Positions 20,513 to 29,455 of a stretch of 64,000 bases of DNA are shown here, one piece after another. Below the pieces are notes generated by a model, which was not told the origin of the DNA, searched no databases, and saw only the letters and a program-made list of their open reading frames with translations. The stretch is from Ferrimonas balearica (GTDB lineage: Bacteria; Pseudomonadota; Gammaproteobacteria; Enterobacterales; Shewanellaceae), in NCBI RefSeq assembly GCF_019802085.1, contig NZ_JAHVHV010000002.1:868001-932000 (forward strand). Reading direction: 5' to 3'. The translations under genes and the position numbers were made by a program. Numbering within the stretch: position 1 is the first letter of the stretch; each line of letters starts with the position of its first letter.

Positions 20513-23500
20513 GCGGCGATCGCCACCGGTTGCGCCTTGGGGGGCTCGGCGCGCCAGCGGCGCACCACCCGATAGGCCGCCGGGACGAAGATGAAGGAGA
20601 GCAGGGTGGTCAGGGCGGTGCCCCCGGCGATGGCGATGGCGAAGGGGGGCCAGAAGCCGCCCCCGGCCAGGATCAGGGGCATAAAGCCGCCGATGGTGGT
20701 GATGGTGGTGGAGCCGATGTGGCGACCACAGCTGCTCACCGCGGCGATGATGGCGTCCACCTCGCCGGCCCGGGCCTGCGGCGAGTCCTCCAACTCCGCC
20801 AGGATGACGATGGCGGCGTTGATGGCCAGTCCCATCAGGCCCATCAGGGCGATGATGACGTTAAAGCCAAAGGGGTAACCCGCCAGGTAGACCGACAACA
20901 GCCCCAGCCCCACCGACTGGATGGCGCTGGCCAGGATCACCCCGGTCAGGCGGAAGGAGTTGAAGGACAGAACCACGATGGCTACCAGCAGCACGCTGAT
21001 GATGGCGACGCTGGACATCAGTTTGCCCACCGCTTCGTTGCGCTCGGCACTCTCTCCCCCCACCTCCAGGCGATAGCCCTCGGGCAGGGCAAAGCCACTT
21101 TGCTCCAGCTGGGCCAGGGTCTGGTTCAGCACCTGGGCCGGCAGCACGCCGGCGATCAGGAAGGCCTCAATGGTGTTGATCCGCTCGCCGTTGCGGTGGG
21201 GGATCTGGCTGCGACTGGCCACGATGGTGCGGCTGCCCAGGGCGGACAGGGGCAGGATCTGACCGTCGGCGGTGGTCAGTTGCAGGTTGGCCAGATCGCC
21301 GCTTTGCCGACGCACCTCGGAGTGCAGGCGCACCCGCACCGGCAAGGCTTCGGGGCCCTCCTGCAGGGTGCCACCGACACTGCCGTCCAGGCTGCCGCGG
21401 ATCTGGTTGGTCACCTGGGCCAGGGTGAGGCCGGCGGCGGTGACTGCCTGCTCATCCAGTGCCAGCTTGACCCGCGGCAGGCCGCTGGCCAGGGCCGCCC
21501 GAGTGTGGGTCACCTCCGCCTGCTCCTGCAACACCAGTCGCAGCTGTTCACCGATGCGATCCAGCTGGGCCAGATCCGGGCCAAAGACCCGAAACTCCAC
21601 CGGGGCGTTGAAGGGGGGGCCCTGCTCCAGCTTGCGCACCAGCACCTGCAGGTCCGGGTAGCGCCGGTCCAGCTCCCCCTGCAGCTGCTCGATAAGGTGG
21701 TTGGCCCGCTGGAAGCTGTCGGTGGTGATCATCCCCTGGGCGTAGCGGGGCACCCCCTGCTGGCGCTGCAGCAGGTTGTAGTAGAAGGAGGGGGCGTTGC
21801 GGCCAAAACTCCAGGCGGTCTGGGTGATCCCCGGCTGGGTGCGCAGCCAGGCGTCGAGCTCCGCCACCCGGGCCTGGGTGGCGGGCAAGCTGGCGGCCTC
21901 ACTCAAGCGTACCTCTATCTGGAACATGTCCCGGTCCGAGGGGGGGAAGAACTGTTCGGTCATCTGGCCGGCGGCCCAGAAGCCGGTCAGCGGCAGGGCG
22001 GTCATCGCCAGCATGGCCCAGCCGGGGCGGGCCAGGGCCAGCTGCAAAGAGCGCTTCAGCCCCCGCGCCAACGGAGCGATGGTCAGCCCCTGCTGCCACC
22101 AGTGACCGTCTTCCCGTGGACGGATAAAGCGGCCACCCAGGCCGGCGATCAGGGTGTGGGAGATGGCGTAGGAGGCCAGCAGGGCAAAGCTCACCGACAG
22201 GGCAATGCCGCCCACGAACTCCCCGGCCGGGCCCGGCATCAGCCAGATGGGGGCGAAGGCCAGTACCGTGGTCAGGGTGGAGGCCAGCAGCGGCAGCCAG
22301 AAGTGGCGCAGGGTTTGACGCACCGCCTGCACCGGCCCCATCCCCTGGCCTCGGCGCTGGGCGATGGCGTCAACGATGACGATGGCGTTGTCCACCATGA
22401 TCCCCAGGGCCACCACCAGTCCGGTGACCGACATCTGGTGGATGGGCAGGCCGTAGAACTGCATGCAGGCCAGGGTCACCAGGGCGGTCAGGGGCAGGGC
22501 GGCGGCCACCAGCAACGCCGAGCGCAGCCCCAGGGTGATGAGCAGCACCAGCAAGATCAGGGCAAAGCCCTGGCCCAGGCTGGTGAGCAGCTCCGACAGT
22601 CGGGTTTCGGTGTAATCGCGCTGGGAGAACAGGGTCTCCAGCCGGACGTTGGCGGGCAGTTGGCTCTGCAGCGCCGTCAATTGGGCCTCCACCTGGTCAT
22701 CCCAACGGTCGACCCGGATGTCCGACAGCATCCGCGCCGCCACCAGGATGGCCGGCTCGCCCTGGACGATGGCCCGGTCCTGGCCCGGCTCGTGCACGCT
22801 GCGGGTGACCTCGGCGATGTCCCCCACCCGAACCCCCTGCAGGCGGTCGCCCAGGCGCAGAGGGATGCGGCGGATGCGGTCCAGGGAGTCGAGCTCACCG
22901 GCCACCTCCACCTGGGCGCGGATGGTGTCGCTCTCCAGGGTGCCGGCGGAGCCCTTGGCGTCGGCGGCGGCGATGATCTGGGCCAGGGTGTCGGTGGTCA
23001 GCCCCAAGGCCTGCATCTGGTTGTCGTCCACCCGGACCAGGATCTCCTCGTCCGGACGCCCCTGCACCTTGACAAAGTCGGTGCCCGAGAGCACCCGCAG
23101 GCGGTTGGCCAGGGCTTCGCCGTAACGCCCCAGCACCGCCAGATCCGGCTCGCCGGGCCCCTGCCAGCGCAGGGCAAAGATGCGGGTAAAGGCGTAGCCA
23201 AGCTGATCATCCAGGCTGGGGCGGGCGACGCCGGCGGGCAGCGCCTCGGCGGCGTCTGCCAACAGATCCCGGGCGCGGGACCACACCGGGTCCGTGTCGA
23301 ACACGCTGTCCTTGAGTTCCAGGGTGATGGCGGACATACCGGGGCGGGAGTTGGAGGTGATGAGCGCCAGCTCATCCAGCTGCCGCAGGCGGGATTCCAG
23401 CACCTCGGTGACCAGCATCTCCACCCGCTCGGCGGAGGCGCCGGGGTAGGCGGTGATCACCGCGGCAAAGCGGTTGGTGATGTGGGGATCTTCGGTGCGC

Positions 23501-23592
23501 GCCAGCTGGTTCAGGGCCCCCAGGCCCATCACCAGGATCAGCACCACCAGCAGCAGGATAAGCCGCGGGTTGCGAACCAGGGCATTGACCAT
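20509..23592 (-). CDS. RND-family efflux transporter, inner-membrane pump
   Basis: A 1027-residue proton-driven pump of the AcrB/MdtB (HAE-1) family. It has the expected 12 membrane helices, two large periplasmic loops, and in TM4 the motif GIMVDNAIVIVDAI with the paired acidic residues used for proton translocation. The membrane-fusion-protein gene lies 4 nt upstream in the same operon. No outer-membrane channel gene is present, so the pump probably borrows a TolC-like protein. Substrates are unknown. Confidence 0.94.
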   Translation of the reverse strand: MVNALVRNPRLILLLVVLILVMGLGALNQLARTEDPHITNRFAAVITAYPGASAERVEMLVTEVLESRLRQLDELALITSNSRPGMSAITLELKDSVFDTDPVWSRARDLLADAAEALPAGVARPSLDDQLGYAFTRIFALRWQGPGEPDLAVLGRYGEALANRLRVLSGTDFVKVQGRPDEEILVRVDDNQMQALGLTTDTLAQIIAAADAKGSAGTLESDTIRAQVEVAGELDSLDRIRRIPLRLGDRLQGVRVGDIAEVTRSVHEPGQDRAIVQGEPAILVAARMLSDIRVDRWDDQVEAQLTALQSQLPANVRLETLFSQRDYTETRLSELLTSLGQGFALILLVLLITLGLRSALLVAAALPLTALVTLACMQFYGLPIHQMSVTGLVVALGIMVDNAIVIVDAIAQRRGQGMGPVQAVRQTLRHFWLPLLASTLTTVLAFAPIWLMPGPAGEFVGGIALSVSFALLASYAISHTLIAGLGGRFIRPREDGHWWQQGLTIAPLARGLKRSLQLALARPGWAMLAMTALPLTGFWAAGQMTEQFFPPSDRDMFQIEVRLSEAASLPATQARVAELDAWLRTQPGITQTAWSFGRNAPSFYYNLLQRQQGVPRYAQGMITTDSFQRANHLIEQLQGELDRRYPDLQVLVRKLEQGPPFNAPVEFRVFGPDLAQLDRIGEQLRLVLQEQAEVTHTRAALASGLPRVKLALDEQAVTAAGLTLAQVTNQIRGSLDGSVGGTLQEGPEALPVRVRLHSEVRRQSGDLANLQLTTADGQILPLSALGSRTIVASRSQIPHRNGERINTIEAFLIAGVLPAQVLNQTLAQLEQSGFALPEGYRLEVGGESAERNEAVGKLMSSVAIISVLLVAIVVLSFNSFRLTGVILASAIQSVGLGLLSVYLAGYPFGFNVIIALMGLMGLAINAAIVILAELEDSPQARAGEVDAIIAAVSSCGRHIGSTTITTIGGFMPLILAGGGFWPPFAIAIAGGTALTTLLSFIFVPAAYRVVRRWRAEPPKAQPVAIAA

Positions 23593-23596
23593 GGGA

Positions 23597-24667
23597 CTAC
23601 TCCTTGCCGTCCGGGTAGACCCGCTGGCCGGCCACCAGCGACTGCAGCCCGGTGGTCACCACCCGGTCCTGGTCGTCGATGGCGCCGCTGACGTAGGCGA
23701 TGCGATCGTCGCTGTGCAGTATGGTGACGTCCCGCCGCTCCAGCACAAAGCCGGACTCGGCCGGGGCGGCCACCATCAGGTTCCAGCGGCCCCGCAGGCC
23801 ACTGATGAGAGCGCTCACCGGCACCTTGACCGCGGCGGTGGGCACCCGCTCCTCGACGTTGAGGTAGGCCAGATCGCCGTTCACCAGGTTCTCCAGCGGC
23901 GGCAGGGCGAAGCGCAACTCCACGGTGCGAGTGACCGGGTCCACCTCGGCGCTGCGGCCCACCAGGGTGGCTTCGTGATTGTGGCCCTGGACGCTGATCG
24001 CGAATGCGCCCTGGGCGGTCAGGCGGCTCAGCAGCCTCACCGGTACGCCGATGCGGGCCTCGGCCTGCTGGTCCGGCACCAGGGTCAGCACCGGCTGGCC
24101 CGGAGACACCACCTGGCCCGGGGCCAGCTGGCGCTGGGAGACCACGCCGTCGAAGGGGGCCACCAGTTGGCTTTTCTGGCGGCGGATCCGGTTGGCGTCC
24201 AGGCTGGCTTGCAGCTGCTGCTGGCGCGCCGCCAGTTCGTTCTGCTGACTCTGCAGCTCGTCCAGCTGTTGCTGGGACTGGTACCCCTGGGCCTCCAGCT
24301 GGCGCTGACGGGCCAGGGTGGTGTCCACCAGGGATCGCTGGGCGCGGATCTGCTCCAGGTTGGCGGTCAGCTGGTCCGCTTCACTGGCCAGCAGGGCGTC
24401 GTCCAGGGCGGCCATCACCTGCCCCCGCTCCACCCGTTGTCCGGTGTCCACCGAGATGCTCTGCACCACGCCGGCCAGCTCAAAGCCCACCTGGCTGGTG
24501 GTGGAGGAGTAGAGGCGGCCGACGAAGCGGTGGGTGATGGGGTAATCCGGTGCCAGAACAAGGCGCTCGGTCACAACCGGGTGGGGCGCTTTGCTCACCG
24601 AGGTCTCCGCGACGGGCTGACAAGCGGTTAACAACAGCAGTGGCAAAACAGTAAGATATCTAGCCAT
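23597..24667 (-). CDS. RND efflux membrane fusion lipoprotein
   Basis: A 356-residue periplasmic adaptor. It has a lipoprotein signal (lipobox LLTAC, Cys at residue 16), a barrel-sandwich/lipoyl part split by an alpha-helical hairpin (about 90-160, Gln-rich), and a beta-barrel domain, as in AcrA. It is the first gene of the two-gene pump operon. The start at 24667 has no strong Shine-Dalgarno; it was chosen for the signal peptide. The promoter region contains the TetR operator. Confidence 0.9.
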   Translation of the reverse strand: MARYLTVLPLLLLTACQPVAETSVSKAPHPVVTERLVLAPDYPITHRFVGRLYSSTTSQVGFELAGVVQSISVDTGQRVERGQVMAALDDALLASEADQLTANLEQIRAQRSLVDTTLARQRQLEAQGYQSQQQLDELQSQQNELAARQQQLQASLDANRIRRQKSQLVAPFDGVVSQRQLAPGQVVSPGQPVLTLVPDQQAEARIGVPVRLLSRLTAQGAFAISVQGHNHEATLVGRSAEVDPVTRTVELRFALPPLENLVNGDLAYLNVEERVPTAAVKVPVSALISGLRGRWNLMVAAPAESGFVLERRDVTILHSDDRIAYVSGAIDDQDRVVTTGLQSLVAGQRVYPDGKE

Positions 24668-24698
24668 GACAGCAACAATTGGTCCATAATTAAACTGC

Positions 24699-24736
24699 AC
24701 TGTCCAGTCTAGTTGTGGGAAACTAGACTGTCCAGT
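24699..24736. promoter_or_regulatory. Probable TetR operator between pump operon and regulator
   Basis: Palindrome AGTCTAGTT (24706-24714)/AACTAGACT (24721-24729) around a 6-bp centre, flanked by two direct copies of ACTGTCCAGT (24699-24708 and 24727-24736). It lies between the divergent genes and would cover both promoters. Confidence 0.7.
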
Positions 24737-24773
24737 TTGAATGTGAGCCAAATGTAAGTAGGTGTGGTAGATC

Positions 24774-25394
24774 ATGACCCAGATTCTCAGTGCCCGCAGT
24801 GAAAAGAAACGGCAGCAGATCGTCGAAGCCGCCGGTGAACTCTTTGTCCAGCAGGGCTTTGCCACCACCAGCATGGACGAGGTGGCGCAGCGGGCCGGGG
24901 TGTCCAAGCAGACGGTGTACGCCCACTTCGGCAGCAAAGATGAGCTGTTTACCCACTGCATCGAGCGCAAGTGCGTGGTCTCGGAGCTGCTGCCGTCGGC
25001 CCTGGCCGGGGAGGATCCCCGCCAGGTGCTGCTGGAGTTTACGCAGCGCTTTGCCGAGATGATCAGAAGCGAAGAGGCGATCTACGTCTACCGCTTGTGC
25101 GTCAGCCAGGCCGAGACCCACCCGACGCTGTCGGAGCGCTATTTCGAGGCCGGACCGGCCAAGGTGCTTAAGGTGCTGGCGGATTACCTGACCTCACTGG
25201 AGCGCGCCGGCGTGCTGACCCTGGACAACCCCACCGTCGCGGCGGGACAGCTGCTGCTGATGGCCCGCGGCATGTGCCACCTGCGCCTGGAGCTGGGGCT
25301 CGAGGTGCGCGAAACCGACGCCGAGCGCCATCAGCGCGTCACACAGATGGTGGATTTTTTCCTGCGAGGCTACGGTTTCCAGCCGCGCCGGTGA
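24774..25394 (+). CDS. TetR/AcrR-family transcriptional regulator
   Basis: A 206-residue repressor-type protein with an N-terminal helix-turn-helix (about 10-56; TSMDEVAQRAGVSKQTVYAH) and a ligand-binding C-terminal domain of the AefR-like type. It is divergent from the RND pump genes with a palindromic operator between, so it probably controls the pump and itself. The ATG at 24774 follows AGGTGTGG. Confidence 0.92.
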   Translation: MTQILSARSEKKRQQIVEAAGELFVQQGFATTSMDEVAQRAGVSKQTVYAHFGSKDELFTHCIERKCVVSELLPSALAGEDPRQVLLEFTQRFAEMIRSEEAIYVYRLCVSQAETHPTLSERYFEAGPAKVLKVLADYLTSLERAGVLTLDNPTVAAGQLLLMARGMCHLRLELGLEVRETDAERHQRVTQMVDFFLRGYGFQPRR

Positions 25395-25451
25395 TCGCGC
25401 CATCGGCCACTCGCGTAGAGAACAATTGAGTTAATTTTCAAGGACGAATGG

Positions 25452-26327
25452 ATGAAGTCTCTGTGGTATTCCCTGCTGTTTCTCGCCCCCGCCGCCTTGG
25501 CTCAGGGGGGCCCACCGGCCAACTTTAAGCCCTGGGATCTCACCCTCTACGGGGTGCAGATGGCGGACGGTGATCTGGCCCAGGACGGCAGCCTGGGTGA
25601 CAGCGCCCTGGGGATGGATCTGGGGTACAGCACCCGCCTGGGCCCCCAATGGATCGTCGGCAGCACTGTCTCGCTCAACCGCCGCTACACCGACTTCAGC
25701 CGAGACGCGTTGTTTGAGGGGCAGTTGCCCAGCTGGGAACATCGCGACCGCATCGGGCTGGGCTTTAACGGCATCTATCTGATGGACAAGCAGTGGCAGT
25801 TCATTCTGGCGCCCCGGTTCCAGTGGAGCGCGGCCAAGGACGCCAGTCTCTCCGACGGTTTCAGTTGGGGGGTACTGGGGGGCGCCATGTACTCGATGAG
25901 CCCGGATCTGCAACTGGGCTTTGGGCTCTCCTACCTCAACGACGTCAAGGAGACCAAGAGTTTCCCCATCGTGCTGGTGAAGTGGCAGATCACCGAGCGA
26001 CTCAAATTGGACAACCCCTTTGAGCCGGGCTTTGCCGGCCGGGCGGGGCTGGAGCTCAGCTACCGTTGGAACCCCCACTTCGAGCTGGGGGTGGGCGGGG
26101 CCTACCGAAGCGATCGGTTTGCCCTTGAGGGCGGGGCGGCGGAGCTGGAGGAGCCGGTGGCGTTTGGCCGCCTCTCCTATTTCCCCAACGAGGATTGGTA
26201 CCTGTCGGGGATCATCGGCTACCGCACCGAGGGGGAGCTCAACTGGGAACCCGATGGTGCGGCCAACCGCAAGCAGGACGTTGACGGTCGGCTGGGCTTT
26301 GCGGTGAGCTTTAACTGGTCGTTCTGA
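25452..26327 (+). CDS. Outer-membrane beta-barrel protein, DUF6268-like
   Basis: A 291-residue protein with a signal peptide (ending ALAQ, residue 18), alternating hydrophobic strands throughout and a C-terminal aromatic residue (FNWSF), as in outer-membrane barrels. The segment around PIVLVKWQITERLKL and the RAGLELSYRW strand resemble DUF6268 proteins. AAGGACGA precedes the ATG. It may be read from its own promoter, since 57 nt separate it from the TetR gene. No function can be given. Confidence 0.75.
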   Translation: MKSLWYSLLFLAPAALAQGGPPANFKPWDLTLYGVQMADGDLAQDGSLGDSALGMDLGYSTRLGPQWIVGSTVSLNRRYTDFSRDALFEGQLPSWEHRDRIGLGFNGIYLMDKQWQFILAPRFQWSAAKDASLSDGFSWGVLGGAMYSMSPDLQLGFGLSYLNDVKETKSFPIVLVKWQITERLKLDNPFEPGFAGRAGLELSYRWNPHFELGVGGAYRSDRFALEGGAAELEEPVAFGRLSYFPNEDWYLSGIIGYRTEGELNWEPDGAANRKQDVDGRLGFAVSFNWSF

Positions 26328-26341
26328 CGCGACAGGTCCAA

Positions 26342-26369
26342 ACAACAACGGCGCCCTTGGGCGCCGTTG
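26342..26369. terminator. Possible bidirectional terminator
   Basis: Stem caacggcgcc/ggcgccgttg with a 4-nt loop between convergent genes. The T tracts are weak on both sides. Confidence 0.6.
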
Positions 26370-26373
26370 TGCG

Positions 26374-26934
26374 TTACTGGCCCAGCATGGCCCGTTTCAG
26401 TTTCTTGTCGGCGGGTTTTTCGCCGAGCCAGATGGCGAACAGGGCCTGACGGAAGTCGTCTCCCTCCACCAGGGTCAGCAGTTCGCCATTTTTGTAGGCT
26501 TCCAGGCCGCTGCCGGGGATGGAGACCATGGTGAACTGATCGCCCACCTCTACGGCCTCATCAAACACCGCCAGGAAGTTGTCCAGGCGCTCCCGCAGCG
26601 GGGCAACGTTGCCCCCGGTGGCGGTATCGAACCCCTCTTCGATGGTGTCGATCATCCGGTCGGAGGTGATCATGCCGGAGATGATGTTCAGACGCACCGC
26701 GGTGGTCTGCTCGCTGGCCAGCACCCCTTTGGCGTCCAAGCCAGTTTCGGCGCCGTAGAGCGAGCCGACGTACAGCTTCATAAAGTACTTGGTGCGGATC
26801 CCCGCCCCGTACAGGGATAAGGTGTCGCCTTGGACGGTGATGGACTCTTGCAGGGTGACGTCGGCCACGGTGCGGGCCTGGGCCGGGATCAGCACGGACA
26901 GGGCCAGTGCCAGTAGGGCGGTAAAGTGTTTCAT
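26374..26934 (-). CDS. Chalcone isomerase-like periplasmic protein
   Basis: A 186-residue protein with a signal peptide (ending AQA, about residue 20) and a chalcone-isomerase-like domain (YGAGIRTKYFMKLYVGSLY, TAVRLNIISGMITSDRM). Members of this bacterial family share the fold, but the enzyme activity is not established for them and plant catalytic residues are generally absent. Single gene, convergent with the barrel protein. Confidence 0.85.
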   Translation of the reverse strand: MKHFTALLALALSVLIPAQARTVADVTLQESITVQGDTLSLYGAGIRTKYFMKLYVGSLYGAETGLDAKGVLASEQTTAVRLNIISGMITSDRMIDTIEEGFDTATGGNVAPLRERLDNFLAVFDEAVEVGDQFTMVSIPGSGLEAYKNGELLTLVEGDDFRQALFAIWLGEKPADKKLKRAMLGQ

Positions 26935-27035
26935 CAGCGGTACATCATGCCGGTGGGAATGGGAGGCGTATTGATAACATGCCCCCCATGCCCCCTCAAG
27001 GCGAAACAGCGCAGACCAGTTTTGAACCGACGGGA

Positions 27036-27599
27036 TTAATGGTCAAAATGGTGGCGAATGTTGCTGATCGTTGCCTGATTGTGATGGGCAGCCACATCCC
27101 AAAGGGTGTCGCCTTTTAAATTGGTTCGGGCGTCGTCCACGTCCAGGGAGAGCAGCAGCAGCAAATTATGATCGCGACCGGCTTGGGCGGCGCAAAACGC
27201 GGCATTGGGCAGATCGGAGGGGGAATAATTGGGCAGGTTAACTTCCGCCCCGAAGCTTAATAGTTCGCGCAGGTAAAAGGGGTCGGTATTTTGCGCGGCG
27301 CGGCAGAGCAGGGTGGCGCCGCTTTGGGATTCGATATTGGCGTTGGCCCCGGCTTGCAACAGGGTTTTGAAGGCCAGACGATCGCCCTCATCAAAGACCT
27401 GTTCCAAGGGGGTCAGCCCCTCGCTGTTACGGCGGTCAAGCTGGTCGGCGTATTGCCGGACGTAGCTGGCGTGGCCCTGGCGGGCGGCCTCCATCCAGGT
27501 GGCTTCGCTGGCTGCCTCCTGGGTCGGGGCGCTGCTGCAGCCCGTAACACCCAGGAACATCAGGGGAGCAACGATGAAAGAACGCGTAACAATCGTCAT
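27036..27599 (-). CDS. Ankyrin-repeat lipoprotein
   Basis: A 187-residue protein with lipobox VTGC (Cys at residue 21) and three or four ankyrin-like repeats, for example NSEGLTPLEQVFDEGDRLAF, SGATLLCRAAQ and LKGDTLWDVAAHH. The mature protein is probably in the periplasm or outer membrane and may bind another protein. The start is the ATG at 27599. The gene and its surroundings are visibly less GC-rich than its neighbours. Confidence 0.82.
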   Translation of the reverse strand: MTIVTRSFIVAPLMFLGVTGCSSAPTQEAASEATWMEAARQGHASYVRQYADQLDRRNSEGLTPLEQVFDEGDRLAFKTLLQAGANANIESQSGATLLCRAAQNTDPFYLRELLSFGAEVNLPNYSPSDLPNAAFCAAQAGRDHNLLLLLSLDVDDARTNLKGDTLWDVAAHHNQATISNIRHHFDH

Positions 27600-28068
27600 A
27601 TGCGGATCCCAATTTTGTTTTAATTCAACCTGTGTATGCGATGACGCTCTCTCATCTATACAACTTTGCATACAGGGTGTTTATGGTGATTCCAACAAGC
27701 CATAAAAACGTCTGCAGTCAATTCTTTGGCACAACTTTCGAATTGCGCAATTTTACTTCGGACATTTTAGCTTAATTGTCCTGACATGCCACGGTCACAA
27801 ACCCAATTCGTCGAATAAAGCAGAATCTCAGGCGCAAACGAATGGACACAGCAATAACGCCTAATGAAAGCGGATCCAATAAGAGCTTGAAGCAATGGCC
27901 TTGTCCCGGAATTTCGACGGCTTGCCTGAGGGCACCGAATGGCACGCCGGTATCGCCCCCAATGGCGACAGGGCGGTTTGAAATCTTGAATGGATTTCAG
28001 CGCAGCGGGTTGGCCCGAGGCGGACTCGATGGCGCTTCACAGACGGGGAAAACAACGTGGGATAAATA
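27600..28068. other. Intergenic stretch with no supported gene
   Basis: About 470 bp between the ankyrin gene and the tRNA. A short open frame at 27842-28150 runs through the tRNA and has no ribosome binding site. I see no repeat or RNA fold worth naming. Confidence 0.5.
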
Positions 28069-28144
28069 TGGCCTCCCCAAGAGGACTCGAACCTCTATCG
28101 GCCGCTTAGGAGGCGGCTGCTCTATCCTGTTGAGCTATGGGGAG
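28069..28144 (-). tRNA. tRNA-Arg (anticodon CCU)
   Basis: The minus strand folds as a full tRNA: acceptor CTCCCCA/TGGGGAG, anticodon stem GCCGC/GCGGC around loop CTCCTAA (anticodon CCT), T stem AGAGG/CCTCT around TTCGAGT, and an encoded 3' CCA. It reads AGG codons. Confidence 0.96.
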
Positions 28145-28219
28145 AGATAAGGAAGGCCCATTCTAGTCCGCGGATGTTGGATTTGAAAAGGCCACAAAAT
28201 CAACTGGCTAAAGAATGGT

Positions 28220-29338
28220 CTAACGGGGAGCGCGCTGCACCCAGTCGCCCACCTGCACCCCCATCTGGGCGGCGGCGCCGCTGAAGCGAGCCCGGGCCCG
28301 CTCCGGCTCCACCTGCTCCAGGGTGAGGGTCAGGCTGCCGGCCTGACCCCAATAGTCCTGCTGCTGCACGATCTGAAGCCGGTCGCCGGGGCGCAGCCCA
28401 TGACGCAGCCCCAGGGTGACCACGGCGGTGTCCCCGGTCAGCTCCAGGATGCGCCCCTTGAGGGGTTGGCAGGCCAGGGTCTGGTTGAGATCCCGCACCA
28501 GCTCGGTGCCAACCCGGCGCAGCTCGGCGCCAAAGTCGCTGCCCCAGAACTTTTCCGTGGCGGTGTCGGCCATCTCCTGGCGTTCGTAGGGCCAGCCCCC
28601 CTGGCTGCGGTAACGCTGGCTCCACACCCGCTCGGTGGTGAAGGCATCGTACAGGGTGGCTTCCAGCGCCAGGTTGCGGCTGGCGTCCCGCTCCCAGTAG
28701 CCCAGCACCCGGTCTGGGCGGTCGACACTGAGATCGTCAAACACCACCGCCAGCACGTACTGGCTGTGATCCTGCTCCCCCAAGGAGCGCACCCACTGGC
28801 GGTCGGGGCTCATCATGTCGATGCGCAAGTCGTCCCGGGCGGTGGCGAAGGCGTAGCGCCCTTCGCCGTTCAGGGTGTTGCCCAGCAGCCGGGCGAAAGC
28901 GCCGTCCAGCTCGTAGAGGCCTCCGGGCACCAGCTGCTCGCGGTAACGCACCTGGGCCCGGGGCACGCTGATGGCCACCCGACCTGCCGGCCCCTGGCAC
29001 TCCCCCAGGGCGGTGGATTGCAGCAGCACCCGCAGCTCCACCTTGTAGTGGTTGCCGCTGCGCCGCTCCGAGAGCAGCTCCATGCTTTCCACTTCAGCCT
29101 GGGCCTGCCAGTGAAGCTCCTCCTCCATCAGCACCCCGTTCTGGCTGCGCTGCTGGTAGTCCAGCTGGGCACCGGATTGCATCAGCGCCTGGGACAGGGC
29201 GCGATCAATGGCACGCTCCCGCGCCTGGTCGAGGTTGTCGTTGATGATCTGGGCCTGACCGTGGACGGTTACCCAGCCGGCCAGGGCCGAAGGGCTGAGT
29301 AACAGGGTGGCCAGCAGAAGCGGACGAAGCAGTGTCAT
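28220..29338 (-). CDS. flgT: Flagellar H-ring/assembly protein FlgT
   Basis: A 372-residue periplasmic protein of the FlgT family, which forms the H-ring around the basal body in Vibrio and helps hold MotX/MotY. It has a signal peptide (ending SALA, about residue 20), an N-terminal FlgT domain (QARERAIDRALSQAL), a middle domain, and a C-terminal beta-barrel part (HGLRPGDRLQIVQ). It is divergent from flgOP as in Vibrio. A sigma-54 promoter lies 43 bp upstream. Confidence 0.92.
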   Translation of the reverse strand: MTLLRPLLLATLLLSPSALAGWVTVHGQAQIINDNLDQARERAIDRALSQALMQSGAQLDYQQRSQNGVLMEEELHWQAQAEVESMELLSERRSGNHYKVELRVLLQSTALGECQGPAGRVAISVPRAQVRYREQLVPGGLYELDGAFARLLGNTLNGEGRYAFATARDDLRIDMMSPDRQWVRSLGEQDHSQYVLAVVFDDLSVDRPDRVLGYWERDASRNLALEATLYDAFTTERVWSQRYRSQGGWPYERQEMADTATEKFWGSDFGAELRRVGTELVRDLNQTLACQPLKGRILELTGDTAVVTLGLRHGLRPGDRLQIVQQQDYWGQAGSLTLTLEQVEPERARARFSGAAAQMGVQVGDWVQRAPR

Positions 29339-29380
29339 GAGGTTCCGAAGCAGGTTGCCGTTTGATGTATCCCCAAAGAT

Positions 29381-29398
29381 AAGCAAGGCTTGTGCCTA
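29381..29398 (-). promoter_or_regulatory. Sigma-54 promoter for flgT
   Basis: On the minus strand AGGCACaagccTTGCTT has GG and GC separated by 10 bp and matches the TGGCAC-N5-TTGCT consensus. It points to flgT. Confidence 0.72.
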
Positions 29399-29423
29399 AA
29401 GCTTCCAAGCCCCTGGTCGATAC
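29397..29423 (+). promoter_or_regulatory. Sigma-28 (FliA) promoter for flgOP
   Basis: TAAAGCTT (29397-29404), 11 bp, GTCGATAC (29416-29423), against the consensus TAAAGTTT-N11-GCCGATAA. It lies 32 bp before the flgO ATG and touches the sigma-54 site of flgT. Confidence 0.68.
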
Positions 29424-29455
29424 CCTGAGCAGGTGCTCAAACAGGAGACAGGAAG

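Noticed and set aside
20530-23691. Very long plus-strand open frame opposite the RND pump (and similar frames opposite napA, fadL, flgK and the MMPL gene)
   Set aside because: High-GC codon bias opens the antisense frame; the sequences are Gly/His/Gln-rich, lack start signals and match no family, while the opposite strand encodes a clear protein.
28069-28144. tRNA-Arg as an integration site for a mobile element
   Set aside because: No direct repeat of the tRNA 3' end and no integrase gene nearby.
27842-28150. Plus-strand open frame of 102 codons
   Set aside because: It runs through the tRNA-Arg gene, has no ribosome binding site and no recognisable content.
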